DNA of 54,248 nucleotides from an uncultured Bacteroidales bacterium (GTDB lineage Bacteria; Bacteroidota; Bacteroidia; Bacteroidales; P3): positions 1-54,248 of the forward strand of contig ONFR01000025.1 in assembly GCA_900317125.1 (NCBI GenBank). The letters are read 5' to 3'. Below, one piece after another: positions 45,935-54,248 of this stretch. The notes under the pieces were generated by a model, which was given only the letters and a program-made list of their open reading frames with translations, did not search any database and was not told where the DNA came from. The position numbers and the translations under genes were made by a program. Each line of letters starts with the position of its first letter. The stretch's first letter is position 1.

Positions 45935-46746
45935 TTGCCTACATCCTCATCGTCGTCGGCATCATCGGCTGGGTGGCTTTGGTCCCCGGCGGTAAACATG
46001 TCGGAGCACGATTCACCACCGCCGTCACCGTCTTCGGTGGTGCATTCCTGTTTGCATCCTGTTTCATCAACCTTGTGCCGCACATCTTTCTCGGCGACGA
46101 CCCCTACCGTTTCGTCACCCCCGGCATCCACTTCAAAATTGCCGCCTCGGTCATGGTGGGTTTCCTCATCCAGTTGCTCCTTGAGCAAGTCACCCGCGGT
46201 GTGGAGCACGGACACAACCATTGCCCCTGCTGCGAAGAGGAGGCCGAAGCCCATGAGCATCACCACGCCCACCTGCCACACCCCGGCCATTGCCACACCG
46301 GGGCAGTGCATCCTGTCACCGGGCTGCTCATCGGTCTCTGCATTCATGCCTTCCTCGAGGGCATGCCCCTTGTCGACACCGACGGCGACATCCACCAAGG
46401 CCTTCTTTACGGCATCGTGCTCCATAACATACCCATCGCCCTCGTCCTGGTCAGTCTTTTCATCAGCAACCGTTACGGCTTCTGGCGCTCTTTCTTGCTC
46501 CTGACCCTCTTCGCTGTCATGACCCCTCTCGGCTCGCTCTGCAACCTCTTCCTGCTGCCACCCGACGAAACGCTTCAGAGCCTCATCATGGGTGTCGTCG
46601 TCGGCATACTACTCCATGTCTCCGTCAACATCCTCTTCGACCACGACCACAACCACTTCACCCTGCCAAAGCTCCTGCTCATACTCGTTGCCTTCGTCGC
46701 AGCCTACTTCACCCCCGGCTGCCCCGAAATCTACCCCCTGTTCTAA
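45901..46746 (+). CDS. ZIP-family metal transporter
   Basis: 281 residues if begun at TTG 45901; eight membrane helices. Between helices 3 and 4 is a His/Cys/Glu-rich cytoplasmic loop (EHGHNHCPCCEEEAEAHEHH), typical of metal sensing. Helix 4 has HAFLEGMP and helix 5 has HNIPIA, the positions of the family's binuclear metal site, although the second lacks the usual acidic residue. Likely substrates are Zn2+ or other divalent cations. There is no ATG in frame; TTG 45901 and GTG 45913 both lie inside the SRP RNA gene, while GTG 45973 would delete most of helix 1. Start is therefore uncertain. Confidence 0.85.
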   Translation: MVVAVRYKQLTLAYILIVVGIIGWVALVPGGKHVGARFTTAVTVFGGAFLFASCFINLVPHIFLGDDPYRFVTPGIHFKIAASVMVGFLIQLLLEQVTRGVEHGHNHCPCCEEEAEAHEHHHAHLPHPGHCHTGAVHPVTGLLIGLCIHAFLEGMPLVDTDGDIHQGLLYGIVLHNIPIALVLVSLFISNRYGFWRSFLLLTLFAVMTPLGSLCNLFLLPPDETLQSLIMGVVVGILLHVSVNILFDHDHNHFTLPKLLLILVAFVAAYFTPGCPEIYPLF

Positions 46747-46782
46747 TAATTTCAATTTTCACCTTTCACCTTTCAATTCAAA

Positions 46783-47895
46783 ATGACCACCGCCGAAACC
46801 ATCAAAGACCTCCAATCACGCACCGAAGCCCTGCGTCGCTACCTCAATATCGACACCCTCGCCACCCAAGTGGCCGAAGAGGAGAAACAGACCGAAGCCC
46901 CCGACTTCTGGGACGACCCGAAGCAGGCCCAGCGCATCATGAAAGCCATCCAGTCCAAGAAAGCCTGGCTCACCGCCTACCGCGAGGTGGAGAGCAGCTG
47001 CGGCGACCTTACCGTCATGGGCGAATTCTTCGACAGCGGCGACGCCACCGAGCAGGAAGTCCTCGACCAGATAGCCGTCACCCAGCCCCTCGTCGAATCC
47101 CTCGAACTCAAGAACATGCTCCAAGGCGAGAGCGACCACTTCGATGCCGTTCTCTCCATCAATGCCGGAGCCGGTGGTGTCGAGGCGCAAGACTGGGCCG
47201 AGATGCTCATGCGCATGTACATGCGCTATGCCGAAACCCACGGCTACAAAGTAGCCGTCTCCAATATCCTCGACGGCGAAGGTGCCGGCATCAAGAGCGT
47301 CACCCTCCAGATTGAAGGCGACTACGCCTTCGGCTACCTCAAGAGCGAGACCGGCGTCCACCGCCTCGTGCGCGTCAGCCCCTTCAACGCACAGGGCAAA
47401 CGCATGACCTCCTTTGCCTCCGTCAGCGTCACACCCCTCGTCGACGACACCATTGAGGTGGTTGTCGACATGTCGCGCCTCAGTTGGGACACCTTCCGCA
47501 GTGGCGGTGCCGGCGGACAGAACGTCAACAAAGTCGAGAGCGGCGTCCGTCTGCGCTACCAATACAAAGACCCCTACACCGGAGCCGAGGAAGAAATCCT
47601 CATCGAGAACACCGAGACGCGCGACCAGCCCAAAAACAAAGAAAACGCCATGCGCCTGCTGCGCTCACAGCTCTACGAGCGCGAGCTGCGCCACCGAATG
47701 GAAGAGCAGGCCAAAATCAAGGCCAGCCAAAAGAAAATCGAGTGGGGTTCGCAGATACGCAGCTACGTCATGGACGACCGCCGCGTTAAAGACCACCGCA
47801 CCAACTACCAGACCGGCGACATAACCGGCGTAATGGACGGAAAAATCGACAACTTCATCAAAGCCTACCTCATGCAGTTCGGCGCCGAAATCTAA
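46783..47895 (+). CDS. prfB: Peptide chain release factor 2
   Basis: 370 residues. RF2 reads UGA and UAA stop codons. The codon-recognition tripeptide SPF is at 199-201 and the hydrolysis motif GGQ at 244-246 (SGGAGGQNVNKVES). The frame is continuous from MTTAETIKDLQSRTEALRRY, so the autoregulatory programmed frameshift near codon 25 found in many bacterial prfB genes is not seen here. Followed by the hairpin-rich repeat region. Confidence 0.96.
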   Translation: MTTAETIKDLQSRTEALRRYLNIDTLATQVAEEEKQTEAPDFWDDPKQAQRIMKAIQSKKAWLTAYREVESSCGDLTVMGEFFDSGDATEQEVLDQIAVTQPLVESLELKNMLQGESDHFDAVLSINAGAGGVEAQDWAEMLMRMYMRYAETHGYKVAVSNILDGEGAGIKSVTLQIEGDYAFGYLKSETGVHRLVRVSPFNAQGKRMTSFASVSVTPLVDDTIEVVVDMSRLSWDTFRSGGAGGQNVNKVESGVRLRYQYKDPYTGAEEEILIENTETRDQPKNKENAMRLLRSQLYERELRHRMEEQAKIKASQKKIEWGSQIRSYVMDDRRVKDHRTNYQTGDITGVMDGKIDNFIKAYLMQFGAEI

Positions 47896-47940
47896 ACTTC
47901 TACTTTTCGATCTTGTTCGAGATGTATATGGTCGCGTCAA

Positions 47941-48222
47941 GGGTGTCTAAATAGTCCCCAATGGGGACGACAGAAAACAGACAGGGGTGTAAACCCCTGT
48001 ACAAATGGTAGTAATAGCGAACCCCGAAGGGGTGACACACCGCATGATGCCGACTATCTGTCGCCCCTTCAGGGCTTTGTTTTTTCGTCCATAAGTACGG
48101 GTGCTTACGCCCCCGCCTGTTATCTTTCAGTCCTTCGGACTTATTCAACCCAAATCGGTCATTGGATTGTACTTACCCGAAATCTCCGTAGGAGTTTATG
48201 GTTCCCTGTTGACTGATTTGGG
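47941..48222. repeat. Hairpin-rich composite element (REP-like)
   Basis: A 280-bp non-coding stretch holding many perfect small palindromes: GTCCCC-aat-GGGGAC (47954-47968), ACAGGGGT-gtaa-ACCCCTGT (47981-48000), ACCCC-gaa-GGGGT (48021-48033), GCCC-cttca-GGGC (48063-48075), AGTCC-ttc-GGACT (48129-48141), CTCC-gta-GGAG (48184-48194), and longer arms CCCAAATCGGTC (48149-48160) and GACTGATTTGGG (48211-48222), 11 of 12 paired. It separates prfB from a convergent two-component pair. It resembles the palindromic intergenic repeats common in Bacteroidota; the loops CCCCGAAGGGG and TCCGTAGGA are typical. Confidence 0.65.
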
Positions 48223-48279
48223 CTTCTTGGAGGGATTGATGAGTATGGGGGCTGGGGTGCCTTGTGGAATGCGGGAGGA

Positions 48280-49044
48280 TTATTGGGTGTACCAGATTTT
48301 GAATTCGGGGACGCGGGCTTTGCTTATGATGATACGGTCGGGGGTGGGGACGGCGAGGGTCAGCGCAAGTTTGCCGATGGGCCAGACGGAGATTTCCTTG
48401 ATGGCGCGGTGGGCTACGATATACTGGCGGTTGGCACGGAAGAAGAGGGCTGGGTCGAGCTGCTCCATGATGAGGTCGAGAGGTTTGTCGATGGTATGCT
48501 GCTGTCCGCCCAACAGGAGGACTCGGGTGAGTTTGTCCTCGATATAGAGACAGGCGATCTGGCTTATCTCGACGGGGACGAGTTTGTCGAGGAGGGGGAT
48601 AAGGAAGTGCGAGCGGTAGTGTTTGAGCGATGAGGCAAGTGCTGCAACGGGGACCGGAGGCGGTGGCGCGGTAAGGCTTTCGAGCTTGTCGAGGGCGCGA
48701 CGCAGGTCTTCCTGTCCAATGGGTTTGAGAAGATAGTCGATGCTGTTGACCTTGAAGGCCTGGAGGGCGTATTGGTCGTAGGCGGTGGTGAAGATGATGG
48801 GACAGGTGATGTCCACTTGGTCGAAGATGTGGAAGGCGAGACCGTCGGCAAGGTGGATGTCCATAAAGCAGAGGTCGGGATAGGGGACTGCGGAAGGGGT
48901 GTCGAATTGCTTGAAGTATTCGACGCTCTCCTCAATGCTCTGTATGACGGCGAGGACGTTGAATCGTGGCGACAGCTGGGCGAGCGTGCGCTGGAGGTGC
49001 TGCGCGGCCACAATCTCGTCTTCGATAATGAGGATGTTTTTCAT
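48280..49044 (-). CDS. LytTR-family response regulator
   Basis: 254 residues. Receiver domain about 1-120: acidic pair near MKNILIIEDE, phosphoacceptor Asp62 in FMDIHLADG, conserved Lys107 in YLLKPIG. The C-terminal LytTR DNA-binding domain is about 150-250 (YIEDKLTRVLL, FFRANRQYIVAHRAI). It is 7 bp downstream of its cognate LytS-like kinase gene. Targets of this type usually lie close by; the exporter genes upstream are obvious candidates. Confidence 0.93.
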   Translation of the reverse strand: MKNILIIEDEIVAAQHLQRTLAQLSPRFNVLAVIQSIEESVEYFKQFDTPSAVPYPDLCFMDIHLADGLAFHIFDQVDITCPIIFTTAYDQYALQAFKVNSIDYLLKPIGQEDLRRALDKLESLTAPPPPVPVAALASSLKHYRSHFLIPLLDKLVPVEISQIACLYIEDKLTRVLLLGGQQHTIDKPLDLIMEQLDPALFFRANRQYIVAHRAIKEISVWPIGKLALTLAVPTPDRIIISKARVPEFKIWYTQ

Positions 49045-49051
49045 GGCGGGG

Positions 49052-50131
49052 TCAGATTAAGGGGATGTCGACGATGAAATGGGTGTCGGTTTGAGTGATG
49101 GCGATGGGGGTATGGTAAAGGAGGTCGTAGCGGAGGGAGAGGTTGCCGAGACCGACAGTGTTGCCCGACTCGCTGTCGGTTTTAGGTTGGAGGGGGTTGG
49201 ACACGCGCAGGAGGGGATGCGGCGACTGAGGCGTGGGGGCAACAGTGAGGATGGTGACGGTGAGGGGATGGCGCTGGGAGATGACATTGTGTTTGATAGC
49301 GTTCTCGACAAGGAGCTGGAGGCTGATGGGAGGCATGTGGAGGGAGAGGTATTGGGGCGAGATGTTCTCGTCGATATGAAGGTTACTGCCGTGGCGAATC
49401 TGCATCATGTAGATGTAGGAGTGGGTGAAGGCAAGCTCCTGCTCGAGGGTCACCTCCTTGGTGTCCTGCATGGAGTAGCGGAAAGTGGCGGCAAGCTGCT
49501 GGAGGTAGTTGTGGGCGTTGCCGTCGTCGGTGCCGATAAGACCGTCGAGGGTGTTGAGGGAGTTGAAGAGGAAGTGGGGACTGATTTGCTGCTGGAGGGT
49601 CTGGTAGCGGGTGAGAATGTTCTCGGACTGGAGCTGCTCGTTTTCGAGGACAAGCTGCTGACGGCGGGTGACGTTGTTGAGGAGGAGGGAGACAAGCGAG
49701 GAGATGAGCGCAGAAGCACTGTTAGCGATGAGGGTGATGGCAAAGGAGTTGGAGGTGTTGCCGGCACCATAGATGGCTGTCTCGGTGTGGAACGAGAGGA
49801 GGGTGAAGAGGGCAGCGATGGCGAGTGAACCGGCGAGACAGGAGGCCATGAGGGCAGAGGATTTGAGTCCGCAACGGATAAGCCAGAAATTGAAGAGGTA
49901 GAGGGGGATGAACAGCAGGACGTTGGCGAAAAGGATGAAGGGAATGTGGAAGGTAGGTTCGAGGGTATGAGTGGTCGGCGAGAAGGCTCCGAGGACCATC
50001 ACAATGGTGAGGATGAGGGCGGAGGCGAGGGCTATCCACAGGGCGCGGGTGGTGCGGTAGAGTTGGATGGAGTGGATGGTGGTAATCCACTCCCTGAGCG
50101 GGCGGGGCTTTATGTTGGTGTGGTGTTTCAT
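49052..50131 (-). CDS. LytS-like sensor histidine kinase
   Basis: 359 residues. Four N-terminal membrane helices (about 30-150) with short loops and no large sensor domain, a coiled coil (QQLVLENEQLQSENILTRYQ), then the His_kinase domain: His186 in QISPHFLFNSLNTL, the N box LQLLVENAIKHN and a G box around NTVGLGNLSLR. The signal is probably sensed within the membrane. It has its own promoter at 50172-50179. Confidence 0.93.
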   Translation of the reverse strand: MKHHTNIKPRPLREWITTIHSIQLYRTTRALWIALASALILTIVMVLGAFSPTTHTLEPTFHIPFILFANVLLFIPLYLFNFWLIRCGLKSSALMASCLAGSLAIAALFTLLSFHTETAIYGAGNTSNSFAITLIANSASALISSLVSLLLNNVTRRQQLVLENEQLQSENILTRYQTLQQQISPHFLFNSLNTLDGLIGTDDGNAHNYLQQLAATFRYSMQDTKEVTLEQELAFTHSYIYMMQIRHGSNLHIDENISPQYLSLHMPPISLQLLVENAIKHNVISQRHPLTVTILTVAPTPQSPHPLLRVSNPLQPKTDSESGNTVGLGNLSLRYDLLYHTPIAITQTDTHFIVDIPLI

Positions 50132-50171
50132 GATGCGGCGGACAAGGATGAAAGGTGTGCTTTTCGAGCTG

Positions 50172-50179
50172 CAAAGATA
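50172..50179 (-). promoter_or_regulatory. Promoter -7 element of the kinase-regulator pair
   Basis: On the minus strand TATCTTTG, followed by CA, lies 41 bp upstream of the kinase ATG. No good -33 box is seen. It separates this pair from the exporter operon upstream. Confidence 0.6.
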
Positions 50180-50198
50180 CGAGTTTATTTTTACATAA

Positions 50199-51446
50199 TC
50201 ACGGCTTCCGGTATTTTTTTATAAAACGGAGGGAGGCACAGGCGGTGCAGAAATAGACGAGCACCTGAACCCAAAGCGTCAGGTATTCGTGACGCACCTC
50301 GGCAAGGGTGGCGCCCATGGTGCTGAGGCGCACAAAGCCTTGGATGCCGGGTGTAGAGGGGAAAATGTGACTGAAGAGATACCAGAACCGAGGCATGTTG
50401 GACTGCGGCCACACCATGCCGGAGAGGAAGAACAGGATGACACTGAAGAAGACGCAGCAGAGGACGCCTGACATTTTCTGGCGGACGAATAGGTTGCCGA
50501 AACTCATGCCGAAGAGGGTGACGGAGAGGATGAAGGGCAAGAGGAAGACCAATATGTGGCGCAGGGCGCCGAGTTGCGGCATGTTGAACCAGTGAGGAAT
50601 GAGCCAAAGGTCGACAAGTGTGATGGGGATGTAGAGGAGGACAAAGCATAGGGTGCGGCCAATGGTGACACGGTGGATGCTATGGTTGCGGAGACGGGGC
50701 GGGATGAGACGCAGGGCACGGTGGTTCTCGTTGGCGTCGCCGCACAGGATAAGGATGCCGATGAAGAGGGTTTGGTGGACGATGAGCATGAGCAGCGCGG
50801 GGAGGAAGAAACTGGAGAAGCCGCCTGCGGGGTTGTAGAGCTTGACGTCGTCGTAAACTACGGGCTGCACAAGGTCGGAGGCCTGCTGACCGGTAATGCC
50901 TGTAAGGGCGTAGCGTTGCAGCTCGATGGTGTGCATCTCGTCGATGAGGACGTTGTTGCCTCCGAGGAGGGCGTTTTTGTAGTAGAGGAACGAACTCATG
51001 TCGCACATGACTGCAACACGTGCGGTGCGCAGCGATGCCAGACGGGTGCCATAGTCGTGCGGGAAGTAGAAGATGGCATGGATGCTGTGGTTGTTCATCA
51101 GATGCCTAGCTTCGGCCAGGTTGCAACAATGGTAAGCCACTTCGATTTCGGGGGTGGATTCGAGTTTGTGGATGAAACGGTGGCTTGCCTCGCAGTCGGA
51201 GTCATCGACAACGGCCACGGGGAGGTTGATGACGGTTTCTTTGTAATATACCGAGCAGAAGATGAGCGGATAGAGCAGGGTGGCTATGAAGAAGACCAGC
51301 ATGACCATAGGGTCGGAGAAGATGCGCCGCACCTCGGCACTGAACACTTGCCAGATGTCGAGCAGCGCAGTTTTGACACTGAGTTTTTTTCGGTCGAGAG
51401 ACGGCTGAAGCGGATGCCGGTTGCCGGAAAGGTCGGGAGTATTCAT
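50199..51446 (-). CDS. ABC-2 type transporter permease (second of pair)
   Basis: 415 residues. Layout of the YhiI/YbhR-type ABC-2 permeases: an N-terminal helix (about 48-68, MVMLVFFIATLLYPLIFCSV), a large extracytoplasmic domain (70-230, VAVVDDSDCEASHRFIHKL), and five C-terminal helices from about 230. Its ATG overlaps the stop of the upstream, broken permease (ATGA). With the HlyD and TolC components it would form an exporter; no ATPase gene is in the window. Confidence 0.88.
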   Translation of the reverse strand: MNTPDLSGNRHPLQPSLDRKKLSVKTALLDIWQVFSAEVRRIFSDPMVMLVFFIATLLYPLIFCSVYYKETVINLPVAVVDDSDCEASHRFIHKLESTPEIEVAYHCCNLAEARHLMNNHSIHAIFYFPHDYGTRLASLRTARVAVMCDMSSFLYYKNALLGGNNVLIDEMHTIELQRYALTGITGQQASDLVQPVVYDDVKLYNPAGGFSSFFLPALLMLIVHQTLFIGILILCGDANENHRALRLIPPRLRNHSIHRVTIGRTLCFVLLYIPITLVDLWLIPHWFNMPQLGALRHILVFLLPFILSVTLFGMSFGNLFVRQKMSGVLCCVFFSVILFFLSGMVWPQSNMPRFWYLFSHIFPSTPGIQGFVRLSTMGATLAEVRHEYLTLWVQVLVYFCTACASLRFIKKYRKP

Positions 51447-52509
51447 GACAGTTGTTTTTTATTGAGGTTGAGATCCATCATCTTGGCACCGATAAGGAAA
51501 ACGAGTCCGAAAAGGAGCAGGCTGACGATGGACGACCAGCATTGGTCGAGACCGTTGCCGAAGATGGCGATGTCGCGGTAGGCAAGATAATAGTGACGGA
51601 TGGGATAGAGCCAGCTGAGACTATCGAAGAAGTGGGGCATGGCCTCGACGGGGAAGGAAAAGCCGCTGAGGGAGAAGCTGAGAGCCGCATAGACGGCACA
51701 GATGCCCATGGCAAGCGGCGGGTCGGGGATGCATCCGGAGATGAGCACTCCAGCACATTGGGCGGCAGGGATAAGCAGGAGGCTGACGAGGACCATGAGA
51801 AGCCAGTTCCCGCTCATGGGGAAGTGCATAAAGCCGAACATGACGAGGTTGGCCAGAAGTACAAGGAAGGAGTAGTGGACCGTATAGGGGAAGAGTTTGC
51901 CGAAGAGAGCTTTGACGGTATTGTTGCCACTTTTTCTCATCAAGTTGCGCAACGTCCGTTCCTGCCGTTCGCGGCCGATGAGATAGACAGTATGGAGTTG
52001 AGAGATAAAGGCAATGATAGCGGGGATGAGTGTGGACATGAGATAGATGCGGTAGTTGGTCCAGGGGTTGCCGATGGGATGGGTGTCGAGTTCGACAGGC
52101 ATAATGAGTCCCATGATTTGCTCCTCTTGTTGGAGTAAAGACCAAAATGAGGCGCGTGGAACTGGAGAAGTTCGTTGTAAGTGTCGGGAGGGATTTCGTA
52201 GAAGGCGAAAATCTCACCTCGCTGCATGGCTTTTCGGGCCTCGGCATGGTTGTCGTAGACGGCTTCGACATGAACACCCTGGGTGGCATTGAGTTCGTGG
52301 CAGAGACGGCGCGAGAGGTAGCTGTGGTCCATATCCACCACACCTATAGGCATCCGTTGAGGCAGCCCTTCCTGCATCATGGTGGCGAAAAAGATGAAGG
52401 AAAAGACGATACCGAGGGTGAGGATGATGAGGTAGCGGGGGTTGAGCTGGATGCGGCGCAGTTCGCGGAGCATCACTCTAAATGTAGGGTTATTTGCTTT
52501 GTTCTGCAT
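51443..52509 (-). pseudogene. ABC-2 type transporter permease, broken by frameshift and probable internal deletion
   Basis: The N-terminal part (ATG 52509, MQKKANN-type start, then RRIQLNPRYLIILTLGIVFS and VVDMDHSYLSRRLCHEL) stays in one frame to FGLYSN near 52125. The C-terminal part (EEQIMGLIMPVELDTHPIG, then five helices) continues in another frame to 51443. Both halves match the neighbouring permease family. Related proteins have about 30-40 extra residues at the junction, so a deletion that shifted the frame is likelier than a single-base error. A TTG at 52533 is a less likely start. If real, the exporter lacks one permease. Confidence 0.8.
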
Positions 52510-52536
52510 GGTGCCAAGGGTGTTGAAAGACAAGGA

Positions 52537-53529
52537 TTAATGCTTGGTGTCGCTGATGATGGCCGTCATGCCGGGACGGAGGCCTTCGATTTTTTCTTGG
52601 GGAACGGCTTTGACATCGAAACTCTTGACATCGTATTGACCATTGGTCTTGGTGGCGCGCCATGTGGCGTAGCTTGCCATCGCCTGGACCTTGCGGACAT
52701 TGCAAGTGTAGGTCTGTTCGCCAAGAGCGGGGATGTTCACTTCGATAGTGGCGCCGCTGTGGATGTCCTTAAGAAGGTCTTCGCGCACGGCGAATGTCAT
52801 CCACGTGTCGCTCATATCGAGGATAGAGACCACGGGGGAGCCTGTGCCGATGAGGTCGCCCATCTTGGCATAGACCTCGACAACTTCGCCATCGCACGGG
52901 GCGATAAGGTAGCTGTCGTTCTTGTAGCTCTGAACCTCGGCCACGGCACCGCCAGCCTGATTGACAAGAGCGGCGGCAGCATCGATATCCTCGCGCTGAG
53001 CGCCTTCCTTGGCCATGAGATACTGCTGCTCGGCGGCAGCGCAGTCGGCTTGTGCCACTTTGTATTTGGCGTCGACCTCGTCGAATTTCTGGGCGGAGAC
53101 GACACCTTTTTCATAAAGACCTTTCACCCTGTCGTAGGATTTGCCGTAGACATCGACGGCAGCCTTGGCTTTCTGCCACACTTGGTAGGCCATCTGGATT
53201 TGCTGTTCGCGGGCTCCGTGCTGGGCTTTCTGACTTTGTGCAGATGCAGCGCTGCGGACTGCCGTGGCCTGCATCATCTTGGCATCGATCTGGGGACTGT
53301 TGATGTGGGCGAGGGTATCGCCGGCTTTCACTATGTCGCCCTCTTGGACATAGATTTGGTCAATACGGCCGGGAACCTTGTTGCTGACACGGTATTCGGA
53401 AGCATCGACTTCGCCCATGAGCATTTCTTTCTGTGGATGGATGGCTACCAATCCAGCCAGTGATACAATTACTACCAGCCCGATGATGACGGCGAGGCCG
53501 GAGAGAAGGGATTTGTTTGTTTCTTTCAT
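52537..53529 (-). CDS. HlyD/YhiI-type periplasmic adaptor protein
   Basis: 330 residues from ATG 53529 (an upstream in-frame start would sit in the intergenic gap). One N-terminal membrane anchor (about 8-30, GLAVIIGLVVIVSLAGLVAI), then lipoyl half 1 (VSNKVPGRIDQIYVQEGDIV), a long helical hairpin (about 85-195, Ala/Gln-rich), lipoyl half 2 (YLIAPCDGEVVEVYAKMGDL) and a beta-barrel domain. It connects the ABC-2 permeases to the TolC channel. It lies 16 bp after tolC. Confidence 0.92.
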   Translation of the reverse strand: MKETNKSLLSGLAVIIGLVVIVSLAGLVAIHPQKEMLMGEVDASEYRVSNKVPGRIDQIYVQEGDIVKAGDTLAHINSPQIDAKMMQATAVRSAASAQSQKAQHGAREQQIQMAYQVWQKAKAAVDVYGKSYDRVKGLYEKGVVSAQKFDEVDAKYKVAQADCAAAEQQYLMAKEGAQREDIDAAAALVNQAGGAVAEVQSYKNDSYLIAPCDGEVVEVYAKMGDLIGTGSPVVSILDMSDTWMTFAVREDLLKDIHSGATIEVNIPALGEQTYTCNVRKVQAMASYATWRATKTNGQYDVKSFDVKAVPQEKIEGLRPGMTAIISDTKH

Positions 53530-53545
53530 ATAGAGTATTAATTTG

Positions 53546-54248
53546 TTATTGGTTAATTCCCATGGCTTGACGAAGATAGACACGGCTCATGGCTATCTCG
53601 ATTTGAGCGTCGACGACCTCGCTTTGAGCGGACAGCCAAGCCGTTTGGGCGGCCATAAGGTCGCTACTGCTGCACACCCCGGCCTGAAAACTCTCGTTGG
53701 CAAGTTTAAGGTTCTCCTCGGCACTGTCGAGGTTGCTTTGCGCTTGAGTCAGTTTCTTGTAGGCCAAAGTCAATTCGTAGCTGAGTTTGTTTACCTGCAG
53801 TTCTATCAAATCCTGAGCTTCTTCAATCTGGTATGCCACTTCGCGGCGTTTGGCCTTGGCGGCCTTGAGCGCATAGAAACTGCCTGGATGGGCTATGGGG
53901 ATGTTGACCGCCACGCCTGCCATGAAGGAGCCATTGAATTCGTTCTTGAAACCGTCGAAGATGTTGGGGTTGGAGAAGAGATAGCCAGCAGTCAATCCGA
54001 TATTGGGCATCAACGTGGAGCGGGCAATTCGGACACCTTGTTGCGCGATGCTGTCGCTTATGTGAAGCATCTTCATCTCGCTGCGGCGGCTGTAGATGTT
54101 GTCCAAGTTGATGCTCTCGGGGACAGACGACCCTTCGGCAAAGGAGGAAAGACCCTCGTCGGCTACCGTGAAGACGGTGTCGAGGGGCATGCCACAGCGT
54201 TGGGCCAGCAACATTTTTGCAAGGAGCAGGCCGTTGGTGGCTTTGGTG
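53546..54248 (-). CDS. TolC-family outer-membrane protein (partial, 5' end off the right edge)
   Basis: About 234 C-terminal residues are visible; the frame is open to base 54248. The pattern of heptad-like helices with beta segments (STLMPNIGLTAGYLFSNPN, GVAVNIPIAHPGSFYALKAA, LELTLAYKKLTQAQSNLDSA-like, VYLRQAMGINQ) is that of a TolC second repeat. It is the first visible gene of the exporter operon tolC-hlyD-permease-permease. Confidence 0.9.
   Translation of the reverse strand, partial: TKATNGLLLAKMLLAQRCGMPLDTVFTVADEGLSSFAEGSSVPESINLDNIYSRRSEMKMLHISDSIAQQGVRIARSTLMPNIGLTAGYLFSNPNIFDGFKNEFNGSFMAGVAVNIPIAHPGSFYALKAAKAKRREVAYQIEEAQDLIELQVNKLSYELTLAYKKLTQAQSNLDSAEENLKLANESFQAGVCSSSDLMAAQTAWLSAQSEVVDAQIEIAMSRVYLRQAMGINQ

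Noticed and set aside
46783..46870. Programmed frameshift in prfB
   Set aside because: The frame is open from the ATG through the normal N-terminus, with no internal UGA near codon 25.
47941..48222. CRISPR-like look of the hairpin cluster
   Set aside because: The palindromes differ from each other in sequence and spacing, with no constant repeat or spacer length and no cas genes nearby.

Overview
The window is a chromosomal segment of a Bacteroidota bacterium, almost certainly Bacteroidales. The evidence is promoters of the Bacteroidetes type (TAnnTTTG with a TTG-type box 19 bp upstream), type IX secretion (T9SS) sorting tails, an Rnf operon, little Shine-Dalgarno usage, and housekeeping proteins that read like Bacteroidales orthologs (dnaG, topA, recG, prfB, coaD, aroA, mltG). 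Coding sequence is GC-rich and intergenic DNA AT-rich. No rRNA, tRNA, CRISPR array, prophage or intact insertion sequence was recognised.

Layout. 1-2.5 kb (minus strand): the 3' part of a surface-protein gene with a decayed 5' end, a SPOR-domain protein and a tandem universal stress protein. 3.2-7.7 kb: rnfBCDGE, with no rnfA after rnfE. The stress-protein and Rnf block is flanked by a 50-bp imperfect inverted repeat (942-991 and 7758-7808). 7.9-21.5 kb: an array of large secreted proteins (CUB, P-domain, PKD, beta-propeller and fibronectin III modules with T9SS type B and type A tails) with a stress-protein-like gene inside it. 21.6-26.4 kb: dnaG, a sigma-54 activator and aroA. 26.5-27.6 kb (minus): a split chromate transporter. 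27.7-34.9 kb: yajC, then a tetR-tolC-MFP-RND efflux operon closed by a P-II-like gene. The RND gene is frameshifted, and a perfect 15-bp-arm palindrome overlaps the tetR promoter.

35-47.9 kb: a candidate small RNA, a secreted TPR protein, then the packed housekeeping run topA, glycosyltransferase fusion, outer-membrane barrel, coaD, recG, GNAT, mltG, the SRP RNA gene, a ZIP metal transporter and prfB. 47.9-48.2 kb is a cluster of hairpins resembling a REP element. 48.3-54.2 kb (minus): a TolC-HlyD-ABC-2 permease exporter, one permease of which is broken, followed by a LytS/LytTR-type two-component pair with its own promoter.

The most unusual items are: (1) a dispersed repeat family, not recognised, present upstream of rnfB and topA with three GCATCGT boxes at 11-bp period, and present inside the dnaG reading frame; (2) the inverted repeat around the Rnf block, coinciding with a missing rnfA and a decayed surface gene; (3) a promoter-hairpin-terminator unit of about 100 nt at 35.06 kb; (4) an SRP RNA gene overlapping the only available starts of the ZIP gene; (5) a terminator-like hairpin inside a signal-peptide coding region; (6) a glycosyltransferase 2 protein fused to a degenerate phosphoglycosyltransferase-like half. 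No clearly new multi-gene defence or metabolic system was identified.
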